NCBI GenBank assembly: GCA_026785985.1
Contig: JAJAYX010000124.1
Span: forward strand, 1-5,660
Source of the DNA: Rudanella sp.
GTDB taxonomy: Bacteria > Bacteroidota > Bacteroidia > Cytophagales > Spirosomataceae
Length of the DNA stretch: 5,660 nucleotides
Direction: 5' to 3'
A program made the translations under genes and the position numbers. This document shows positions 1 through 5,237 of this stretch, piece by piece. Under the pieces are notes generated by a model. The model saw only the letters and a program-made list of their open reading frames with translations. It was not told where the DNA came from and did not search any database. Position 1 is the first letter of the stretch. Every line of letters begins with the position of its first letter.

Positions 1-127
1 CAACTGAAGGACAGTTATACCTAATAAATTGGTTTGCTCGTCCTTATCAATTGGTCTTCACGGGTTTATTTAGGATTTCAACCCCTTAACTTAACCTGTT
101 TCACTCACATTTAAGCGGTTTACCCTC

Positions 128-430
128 ATGAAAAAGATTCCCCCTGTCTTCAGCAAACGCGCCTTCTGGTCTGATGACGTTACCAAACTCAACAAGGATA
201 CGGACGGCACCTACATCATCGCGCGGGTTTTTGATGCGGGAACATACGAGGATATGCAGGAAGCCATTCGGTATTATGGCCGGAGCCAAGTAGAGCGCGC
301 ACTACTGGATGCTACCGATCTGCAAAGCTCAACCATCGCACACACAGCCATTTGGTTAGACCGTAAACCCGAAGACTTCCGGGCCTTTCGCCGTAGCCAG
401 CTCAACCCGATACCCTACGCGACTTTCTGA
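128..430 (+). CDS. DUF6922-like small protein, probable AbiE-like antitoxin partner
   Basis: This 100-residue soluble protein has no signal peptide or membrane segment. Recognisable features are an N-terminal Phe-Trp with acidic residues (about residues 13-18), the run YIIARVFDAGTYEDMQEA (about 29-46), RYYG at 48-51, a central AL-DAT-L stretch (58-64), and the ending NPIPYATF. From memory, this pattern matches the small DUF6922-type proteins of Bacteroidota that often sit just upstream of AbiEii-type nucleotidyltransferase toxins. The downstream gene here is exactly such a protein, so an antitoxin or regulator role is inferred from context and is not shown by catalytic residues. The ATG at 128 is the first in the frame and gives a normal full-length product. 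The 127 bases before it are AT-rich; a weak TTG (51) and TAGGATTT (71) pair could be a promoter, but the match is poor. A terminator hairpin follows about 135 bases after the stop. Confidence 0.8.
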   Translation: MKKIPPVFSKRAFWSDDVTKLNKDTDGTYIIARVFDAGTYEDMQEAIRYYGRSQVERALLDATDLQSSTIAHTAIWLDRKPEDFRAFRRSQLNPIPYATF

Positions 431-565
431 TTACGCCCCACTTCGCGCCCAGTCAGTAAGTCGTTACGTCGAACCCTTTTATTTTCGCCGTTAATCGTTC
501 AACTTTCCGTCAGGAACGGTAGAGTTGTTGCATGGCTGCTCAATTCCTGCCATTATTCCTGACCG

Positions 566-592
566 AAAGCACCCATTGACTGGGTGCTTTTT
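566..592 (+). terminator. Intrinsic terminator hairpin between the two AbiE-like genes
   Basis: The sequence AAAGCACCC (566-574) pairs perfectly with GGGTGCTTT (582-590) across a seven-base loop, ATTGACT, and runs into a T tract (588-592). This is the classical shape of a rho-independent terminator on the plus strand. It ends the transcript of the small upstream gene 58 bases before the nucleotidyltransferase start, so it could either separate the two genes or attenuate the second. A second small perfect hairpin, CCGGA-TACC-TCCGG (618-631), lies between it and the start codon at 650. The structure is seen directly; its activity is inferred. Confidence 0.8.
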
Positions 593-649
593 GGCATATC
601 ATCCTGTTTAAGCACCACCGGATACCTCCGGCAAAACAAAGGATCGCCG

Positions 650-1480
650 ATGGAAAATCAACTGTACTACCAGACACTGGAACCCAATTCGTTTCGCCTA
701 TTGAATGAAGTTATGGGGTCCAAACCCCTTCAGGACGCGGGCTTCAGCCTCGCCGGTGGCACCGCTCTTGCCTTGCAACTGGGTCACCGTATGAGTACGG
801 ACCTTGACCTGTTTTCGCCCAAACCGTTTGATCCACGCCAGATGCAGGAAATCATGCGCGGGATATTCGGTAATCGCATTGAGTTTCAGTCGATCAATGA
901 ATTGGGATTCAGGGGGTTTGTCGATGGGGTTAAATTCGATATGATTCATTATCCGTTTCCGCCCAAACAACCTGTTGTCGAAGCCGATGGAATCAGAATG
1001 CTTTCCGTCGAGACCATATCGGCAATGAAAGTCCACGCGGTGGCCAATCGCGGTTTGCGACGTGATTTTACCGATCTGGCAGAAATACTACAGCGAATAC
1101 CGCTGAAAGATGTTCTGGTTCAGTATCAGCAGCAGTTTACCCCCTCGCCTACCGCTTTTCGGCATACCATGCAGGCCATGACCTATTTTGGGGATGCTGA
1201 ACGTACTCCCCAGAAAATTGCTACGCTCAATAACCGATCCTGGGACTCAGTTAAAAAAATCATTCAAACCAGCGTAACTAATCCGTCTGTCGTGAACCTT
1301 CAGGCCGCTCCTCTGACCGTCAAACCAACTAATCCCCACTGTCCCAAATCGACATTGACCACTACCAACACAGGAATTAAAACGACCGCTGCAACAAGGA
1401 CAGCCGCTCCTCGAAACACAGTGGCTCGCCAGGCTGTTCATCTGCCCAAAAAGAAATCGGTAGGGCAGGTGAAGCTGTAA
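650..1480 (+). CDS. AbiEii/AbiGii-type nucleotidyltransferase toxin
   Basis: This 276-residue protein of the AbiEii/AbiGii (DUF1814-like) nucleotidyltransferase family is the toxin half of AbiE-type systems, whose characterised members act on tRNA or other acceptors. The family core is clear: Gly-Gly-Thr-Ala at 36-39, then MSTDLDLF at 48-55 with the paired catalytic Asp51 and Asp53, a third acidic strand KFDMIHYP (95-102, Asp97), and the K-x-x-A-x-x-x-R...RDFTDL signature at 127-143. The start at 650 is preferred over an in-frame ATG at 584, because the upstream ATG lies inside the terminator stem and would add 22 residues unlike the family. AAAGGA at about 637-642 may help ribosome binding. 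The conserved fold appears to end near residue 212 (NNRSWDSVKKIIQTSV). The last 60 or so residues are rich in Thr, Ala, Pro and Lys and look like a non-family extension, perhaps from loss of the original stop. Confidence 0.85.
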   Translation: MENQLYYQTLEPNSFRLLNEVMGSKPLQDAGFSLAGGTALALQLGHRMSTDLDLFSPKPFDPRQMQEIMRGIFGNRIEFQSINELGFRGFVDGVKFDMIHYPFPPKQPVVEADGIRMLSVETISAMKVHAVANRGLRRDFTDLAEILQRIPLKDVLVQYQQQFTPSPTAFRHTMQAMTYFGDAERTPQKIATLNNRSWDSVKKIIQTSVTNPSVVNLQAAPLTVKPTNPHCPKSTLTTTNTGIKTTAATRTAAPRNTVARQAVHLPKKKSVGQVKL

Positions 1481-1543
1481 AAAACGCCACAGAACAAAAC
1501 GAATAGAAAAAAGGGAGGGGGGTAAGGGTTGGGCATCGGTAGC

Positions 1544-1574
1544 TTGATCGTTGCTCCCTTTGTTCGTATCTTAG
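1544..1574 (+). promoter_or_regulatory. Possible Bacteroidota-type promoter (-33 TTG / -7 TATCTTAG)
   Basis: TTG at 1544-1546 is followed after 20 bases by TATCTTAG at 1567-1574. This is close to the Bacteroidota sigma-ABfr pattern of TTG/TTTG and TAnnTTTG with about 19-21 bases between. Transcription would begin near 1581 and leave a leader of roughly 20 bases before the ATG at 1603. That fits the lack of any promoter-like sequence inside the preceding toxin gene and the 122-base gap here. The spacing is right but one base of the -7 box departs from consensus. Confidence 0.45.
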
Positions 1575-1602
1575 TGTCAGATAATCAATCAGATAACAAG
1601 AA

Positions 1603-1785
1603 ATGAAGCCCCTTTCTCCTACAGTTTATGGCCTGTTGACAGCCCTGTTGGGTGGCCCTGTATTTCGTACTGCCCCGGAGCGTATTGACTCAACCGGGTT
1701 ATTGTTATTGGCCGGAAAAACGCTGGTTCGTTACCAGCCTGCCGCGCCGGGTATGCCTTACTCATTTCTCTTTTGTGTGGTATAG
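1603..1785 (+). CDS. Small 60-residue hypothetical ORF ahead of the MutS-I-like gene
   Basis: I do not recognise this ORF. It sits just downstream of a plausible promoter and starts with ATG in an A-rich context (ATAACAAGAAATG), as is usual in Bacteroidota. The product has two hydrophobic patches, one near the N terminus (about residues 9-20) and LLLLAG at 33-38, and it ends FLFCVV, with no catalytic motif. Its TAG stop is separated by only one codon from the ATG of the next gene, and both lie in the same reading frame. It could be a leader ORF that couples translation of the next gene, or the N-terminal part of a once-longer protein interrupted by a nonsense mutation. No positive homology supports either view. 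Confidence 0.4.
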   Translation: MKPLSPTVYGLLTALLGGPVFRTAPERIDSTGLLLLAGKTLVRYQPAAPGMPYSFLFCVV

Positions 1786-1788
1786 CTG

Positions 1789-2334
1789 ATGGAAACATTG
1801 ACACTTACCGCTACCCCGACCGCTGGTATTAGTAGACTCAAAAAGAAGTCTCTGGCCTGCCTGATCCTATTTTTTAACGGGACTTTCTATCAGGCAACGG
1901 GAGCCGATGCTGCCGAGATCGCGTTCTGTTCCCATGTCCCATTAGTCTTTCGGGGTAGAGGATACGAGGCTTCTATGCCAGACTACCTGGTAATCGTATG
2001 GCCCCACCAGATCAGGCGTGTTATTGACGAATTGAATGCAAAAGGCAACCCCGTTGGGCTTTTTGACAAGGCGACTGGAGAGATACGGGAATATTGGCCG
2101 TTGCAAAATGTAGAATCTGTTGACGATTATTGGCTGACGTTACCCTTCCGGGCAGCTATGTCCACTATCGAAAAAAGCATCGAGCCGTTGCCCGAAGAAC
2201 CCACAGACCGGGTTGTTTCCCTCTTGGTGGATGATGTACAGGCACTTGATGCCGCCTGGGGTTTCTTACAGAGTTCGCAGACTCCCTTAGCTGATTTTGG
2301 GCAGACCCTAACCCCATTTGAGGTTCATTTCTGA
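1789..2334 (+). CDS. Stand-alone MutS domain I-like protein
   Basis: This 181-residue protein has an N-terminal half that resembles the mismatch-recognition domain I of MutS. Its elements run in the family order: a hydrophobic strand LILFF (about 26-30) followed by G-T-FYQ (31-35, compare the F-Y-E motif of MutS), then GADAAEIA (38-45, compare D-D-A-x-x-A). Next come a strand and loop with YEASMPDY (59-66, compare the pre-helix M-A-G-x-P-Y-H), a helix (75-85), and GNPVGLFDKATGE (87-99, compare the strand S-V-A-I-C-E-Q). The clamp, lever and ATPase domains of MutS are absent, and the C-terminal 80 residues are acidic and unrecognised. Isolated MutS-I-like domains are known in proteins of mobile elements in Bacteroidota, which suits this setting. 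The assignment rests on pattern matching by eye, so function is open; DNA binding is a guess. Confidence 0.55.
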   Translation: METLTLTATPTAGISRLKKKSLACLILFFNGTFYQATGADAAEIAFCSHVPLVFRGRGYEASMPDYLVIVWPHQIRRVIDELNAKGNPVGLFDKATGEIREYWPLQNVESVDDYWLTLPFRAAMSTIEKSIEPLPEEPTDRVVSLLVDDVQALDAAWGFLQSSQTPLADFGQTLTPFEVHF

Positions 2335-2384
2335 TTCGTTGACTCTTTGAGTATGATACAGGTCACCCATTTCCCCCCTTTCGT

Positions 2385-2858
2385 ATGAGCGTCTGTGTAC
2401 TTGATGATACCCATTTTGCGAGTGTAGCTTACACCCTATGCAAAACAGAAACTAACCAGCAGTCACCTGAGTTTGATCTGGGTTTCCATTTGAATGAAGC
2501 GGATGATCAATTGAGCGAAACGTTTGTCGTAAATCTGGTGACCGAGTGGCGTAAGCTGAACTAACTGGCGTATGACGACTGCTACAGCGTGGAGTCAGCC
2601 CCGGAAGAAGAGTTGGAGTCGTTAGCACTTTGGCTGGGCAAAACGTTAACTCCCATCGGACTAATCAAAGCCCTGCTTTCAATCCGGTATCAGCTTATGG
2701 ATTTTATGGAAAAACCCGGTGAAACCGGAACAGATGACGACGGCAAGGCCAGCGGTGAACCATATAACCACCTGCTTACCTGTATCAGTGTTGTCTCTAA
2801 ACACATTATATGTGGGCTACCTGCTTACGATAAAGAAGAATGGTTTATATCCGATTAA
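2385..2858 (+). pseudogene. Accessory protein gene split by an in-frame TAA (59 + 97 codons)
   Basis: An ATG at 2385 opens a 59-codon frame ending at TAA 2562-2564. The same frame continues without another stop to TAA 2856-2858. The upstream piece (MSVCVLDDTHFASVAYTL...) ends TEWRKLN and the downstream piece opens LAYDDCYSVESAPEEELESL and ends LPAYDKEEWFISD. Read together they make a 157-residue acidic protein. Its layout, an N-terminal V-L-D-x-x-H-F-x-S-V motif and a C-terminal H-I-x-x-x-L-P-x-Y-x-x-x-x-W motif, recalls small uncharacterised proteins common on Bacteroidota plasmids and integrative elements; that memory is not verified. A GTG at 2589 could restart the second half but has no clear ribosome-binding site. 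An 11-codon ORF (2353-2388) overlaps the ATG through ATGA and may be chance. Most likely this is a nonsense-mutated gene; a sequencing error or true recoding would also fit. Confidence 0.6.
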
Positions 2859-2908
2859 GGCCCGTACGCACAGGTAAGCTCGACAACTACAAACTTTTTA
2901 CTTATTCA

Positions 2909-3313
2909 ATGAATTATACGCCTAAAAATCAAACGCAGGCACTTCGCTTTGAGCGTGTTTTACGGGAACTCGACATCACTAACCGGTTTAAAATCACTCG
3001 GATTGGTCGCGAGGGGAAGGCTGGATTTCGGCTGTATGATTATTATCGCAAGCATTACCCCCTAATCTGCACCGGCTCCCTCAAATCGTGTTATGCAACG
3101 TTTCAAAAAACTGTACAGGAGCCGCAGCCGCCGGAGGGTCGACAAATTTATGCCCAATGGGTCTATACTTGGAATACCCCGAAGCCGGCCAGCGACCGCC
3201 AACTCGCCTATATTGTCCGCCTATGTCAACAAGCAGGGCGGCCACAGCCAGCCCCGATGCCTGCTACGTCGGACGAAGCGAGAACACTCATTGGTGAATT
3301 GTTGCTGGGATGA
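2909..3313 (+). CDS. Small accessory protein with C-terminal SDRQ...YI..L module
   Basis: This 134-residue protein has no recognised catalytic domain. The N-terminal two thirds (MNYTPKNQTQALRFERVLREL..., then a basic GREGKAGFRLYDYYRKHYP) looks like a small alpha/beta nucleic-acid-associated fold rich in Arg, Lys and Tyr. The last 40 residues have the pattern S-D-R-Q-x-x-Y-I-x-x-L...A-G-R...P-x-T-S-x-E-A-x-x-L-I-x-x-L. This resembles short helical modules found at the ends of many mobile-element accessory proteins, in which a T/S-x-x-Q helix is followed by an x-E-A-x-x-x-I helix. The frame is open from an earlier ATG at 2840, but that one overlaps the end of the preceding gene and would add 23 residues. 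The ATG at 2909 lies after an AT-rich stretch and is preferred. It is the last plus-strand gene before the convergent RHS block. Confidence 0.6.
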   Translation: MNYTPKNQTQALRFERVLRELDITNRFKITRIGREGKAGFRLYDYYRKHYPLICTGSLKSCYATFQKTVQEPQPPEGRQIYAQWVYTWNTPKPASDRQLAYIVRLCQQAGRPQPAPMPATSDEARTLIGELLLG

Positions 3314-3388
3314 GGTGATGCCATCGACTGGCTACTATAGAATTGTTTGGTCAGTCCGCCCGATCAGTCGTTACGGTTGGATAATTTT

Positions 3389-3631
3389 TTATGTCGATTC
3401 GTATTCAGAAACACGGTCAGTGTGTTGGCGGCTGTGCTGTTGCCGCCCGATAGATTGCCCCACAGTGGCAAAAGGCGTCGTATCCGTAAATTGGGTGATG
3501 CCTGTAGCGTTGAAGGCGACGCGGACGTTCCGAAGCGTCGGCCCGGCCCGGTGGTCTTTGTGGAAATACTCGTAACCACCCGTTGGGCTGTAGCGGCCCT
3601 CCTCGGTGTTGCCATTGGCGAAGCCGATGAC
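3389..3631 (-). pseudogene. Decayed RHS core fragment (third remnant)
   Basis: Read on the minus strand, this GC-rich stretch encodes GNTEEGRYSPTGGYEYFHKDH, broken here only by position (about 3616 down to 3555), followed by NVRVAFNATGITQFTD and TPF. This is the typical Bacteroidota RHS core region that normally reads E-G-R...G-Y-E-Y-x-x-K-D-H-L-G-N-V-R...T-D-Y-Y-P-F-G. The copy is damaged: the L-G after KDH is replaced by seven residues, the Y-Y is T-T, and after about 3450 the homologous GGNST sequence is in another frame. The in-frame stop is at 3389-3391 and an upstream stop lies at 3665-3667, with no start codon suited to the fragment. It follows the second immunity-like gene in transcription order, as a further degraded cassette end would. 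The plus-strand ORFs that run across it are shadows. Confidence 0.65.
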
Positions 3632-3702
3632 AATACAACGGATAAGAATTTTGTGATTAAGAGTTTAAAATTAGAGGCTACAGTCACGCATTTTGCTCTT
3701 AA

Positions 3703-3966
3703 TTAGTCACTTGAAATGAATAAAGTTTCACCTTTCCTCACAATATCTATCATATTATTGTCATCAGGGGCAATTAGCAATCCAATTAGCCCTCTGTTTT
3801 TAGAAGTAGCTAATTCAACGTTTTGAATCTTAAATTTTCCTTCATTTGAGCCTGTATGCAGATACATACCTCTTTGAATCACACCTTCGCCGATTGTACC
3901 AAATATCACATACTGATTTCTTGTAGTGAGGAAGTGTTTTTCCTCCACGTTAAAGTAGATTTCCAT
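3703..3966 (-). CDS. EF-Tu domain 2-like beta-barrel protein, probable RHS immunity protein
   Basis: This 87-residue protein follows the orphan RHS toxin fragment on the same strand, the standard place for a cognate immunity gene. The sequence has the rhythm of the translation-factor domain 2 barrel: VIFGTIGEGVIQRGMYLH (about 20-37, compare G-x-V-x-x-G-x-I-x-x-G-x-x-V), then KIQNVEL (44-50), LIGLLI (57-62), and DIVRKGETLFI (71-81, compare E-I-x-x-G-x-x-L). It lacks the GTPase domain and so cannot be a translation factor. The ATG at 3966 is chosen because MEIYFNVEEKHF begins the barrel. An in-frame ATG at 4038 would add a 24-residue leader, but it lies inside an inverted repeat and close to the toxin stop. 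A G-rich stretch (GGTTGGGGG) lies about 10-18 bases upstream of 3966. Its AT-rich base composition contrasts with the RHS core on both sides. The immunity role is inferred from position. Confidence 0.65.
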   Translation of the reverse strand: MEIYFNVEEKHFLTTRNQYVIFGTIGEGVIQRGMYLHTGSNEGKFKIQNVELATSKNRGLIGLLIAPDDNNMIDIVRKGETLFISSD

Positions 3967-4013
3967 CTGATGAATTCCCCCAACCCTTAAAAGGGTAATT
4001 AGAAACGATTTTT

Positions 4014-4039
4014 CATGCTTTGGGGCTTTAAAAAGCATG
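4014..4039. repeat. Inverted repeat between orphan toxin and immunity gene
   Basis: CATGCTTT (4014-4021) and AAAGCATG (4032-4039) form a perfect eight-base stem with a ten-base loop. It lies between the toxin stop (4051-4053) and the immunity start (3966). Neither strand carries a T tract after it, so it does not look like a standard terminator. It may be a processing or regulatory hairpin that sets the toxin-to-immunity ratio, or chance in an AT-rich gap. A smaller stem, ACCC...GGGT (3983-3996), follows it on the same transcript. Confidence 0.4.
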
Positions 4040-4050
4040 AATGTTTCAAC

Positions 4051-4959
4051 TTACTTGAAATACTGTGTAAATGCTCTTTCGGCAAAAGAAGACGCTGCTG
4101 CTGTTTCCTGAGTAGCTAATGTCTGTGATACTCCGTGCGCTGCTTGACTGGTGTTTAGACGATATAATTCGTGCAGTAAGGTCTTTATGAGTTCTGGTCT
4201 AGATGAAAAGGCTTCTTGGCCAATTACAAATCCGTTTTCGCCAAATAGTGACAACCCAGAGGCTGGCATATCAGGCTCCACTATAATAGTGCGTCCACAT
4301 ATTTTTAGTTCTGTTCCCACTCCAGAATTGAAGGCAGTCCGTAGTTTCGCTTCGCTTCTGAGCATAAATTGAACCTCAGTTACTATTGCTTTCTCAGCAG
4401 AGTTGAAGGCTATTTTTTGGGCAACTGCCCCTGCAATTTTACCAAAAATCCAGCCAAATACGGGTTTTGTAATCGCCCCGCCTACCAATACTTCGGCCAC
4501 AATATTGTCAGGTTCTATTCCCCTCTCCTGACTCAACCGCTTCATCATCTCCGCATTTTGCCGGGCCGCTTGCGGTGAGCCAGCCGGATAGGAAGTGGCC
4601 GCTGGTGGTCGTTGGCCCGGCCCCGGCTGTTGGCCTTCGCCATCGGTTTTTAGAAATCCGTTGACCGTCACGCTACTGGATTCGTTGTAGGCATCCACGT
4701 CCTGAAACCCGTTGGAGTATTTGGTCTCCACCCCCGGTGCAATGCCGATCATGCCATCGGGGTCGATGAAGCGCAGGGGGTTGTTGAACACATACGTGTA
4801 GGGACTCCACCGTCGGCTGACTTCGGCCAGCGGGTCCACCACACCCCACCGCCCGATGGTGGCATCGTAGAGCCGTGCGCCATAGTCCGACACGCCCGGC
4901 CCTAACTCGGTCAGGCTCTCTTTGCCATTGAACTTGTCCCGGTTGGTGCTGTTGCCGCG
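4051..4959 (-). pseudogene. Orphan RHS C-terminal fragment with HELYR-containing toxin domain (headless rhs-CT)
   Basis: An open frame of 302 codons starts straight after the TGA of the preceding gene and has no proper start codon of its own; a GTG at 4893 lies inside the RHS core. The order of parts is: RHS core tip [13 protein letters not shown] (residues 3-15) and [20 protein letters not shown] (about 25-44); [18 protein letters not shown] (about 53-70); a Pro/Gly/Gln-rich linker (about 100-130); the pre-toxin motif [11 protein letters not shown] (168-178); then a toxin domain. The toxin domain contains [24 protein letters not shown] with His263, Glu264 and Arg267, and the end motif [12 protein letters not shown] (Glu285, Glu294). 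H-E-x-x-R with a later E-T-x-A-A recalls degenerate zincin-like toxin tips, but the second histidine of HExxH is missing, so the activity is uncertain. The pre-toxin and toxin parts are AT-rich while the core is GC-rich. The core marks it as a displaced cassette; it is intact as a reading frame but headless. Confidence 0.75.
4421..4458 (-). repeat. Pre-toxin direct repeat, copy in the orphan cassette
   Basis: This 38-base segment matches 5623-5660 at 36 of 38 positions, with an unbroken identical run of 32 bases (4427-4458). It encodes [11 protein letters not shown], the boundary between RHS linker and variable toxin. Its mate is at the right edge of the window, so the full repeat may be longer there. 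Both copies are read in the same codon phase relative to their proteins, so crossover within them would keep the frame and exchange toxins. Confidence 0.9.
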
Positions 4960-5223
4960 TCAAAAAGTTTCCCCTTCTGACTCGTTTGCAAACCCTCCTG
5001 CTTGGTAATATTTTTTTAATTCTTTACCGCAATACGGGCAATGTGAAATTACTAACATTGGGAGTAGTAACTCAAACTTTTCGTATCCCATTGTTATGTA
5101 GAAGTTCAGAAAAGGCTTGTTTATTAATAAAGGATGCGGCAAAAATCTAATAACTCTAATATTCGGAGAGGTCGTAGAAGGTTTATCAAGATCAAACCGG
5201 AACTTTTCGCAACAGAATTTCAT
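4960..5223 (-). CDS. Small cysteine-pair (zinc-ribbon-like) protein, probable RHS immunity protein
   Basis: This 87-residue protein starts 14 bases after the stop of the upstream toxin, with ATG at 5223, which suits a toxin-immunity operon. It has Cys-Cys at residues 4-5 (MKFCCEKF) and a C-P-Y-C-G knuckle near residues 63-67, so four cysteines could bind one zinc ion. The middle is hydrophobic beta-rich sequence (NIRVIRFLP, FLNFYITMGYEKFELLLP). The ending ESEGETF resembles what I recall of small Bacteroidota proteins with a C-terminal CP(F/Y)CG motif and an E-G-E-T-F tail, which suggests the TGA at 4960-4962 is the natural stop. Its role as immunity to toxin 1 is inferred from position only. 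The frame continues directly into the orphan RHS core after the TGA, marking the cassette junction. Confidence 0.7.
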   Translation of the reverse strand: MKFCCEKFRFDLDKPSTTSPNIRVIRFLPHPLLINKPFLNFYITMGYEKFELLLPMLVISHCPYCGKELKKYYQAGGFANESEGETF

Positions 5224-5237
5224 ATGCAGTTTGGAGT

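Noticed and set aside
584..649. Longer start for the nucleotidyltransferase at ATG 584
   Set aside because: This ATG is inside the right arm of the terminator hairpin and the extra 22 residues do not resemble the family; ATG 650 gives the expected N terminus.
698..1036. Minus-strand ORF of 112 codons
   Set aside because: It lies wholly opposite the conserved nucleotidyltransferase core and has no recognisable motif, so it is an antisense shadow.
3093..3706. Plus-strand ORFs running across 3093-3575 and 3347-3706
   Set aside because: The first is an out-of-frame reading of the 2909-3313 gene extended into RHS remnant DNA; the second lies opposite the RHS core remnant. Both are rich in Arg, Cys and Trp as expected of GC-rich shadow frames.
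3966..4038. Upstream start at 4038 for the EF-Tu-domain-2-like gene
   Set aside because: It would add 24 residues unlike the barrel and its ATG lies in the inverted repeat; it remains possible but less likely than 3966.
4014..4039. Inverted repeat as an intrinsic terminator
   Set aside because: The stem is perfect but it is AT-rich and no T tract follows on either strand, so it is listed only as a repeat.
4673..4963. Minus-strand 96-codon ORF (Arg/His/Gln-rich)
   Set aside because: It is the RHS core read in another frame; the real frame shows [14 protein letters not shown].
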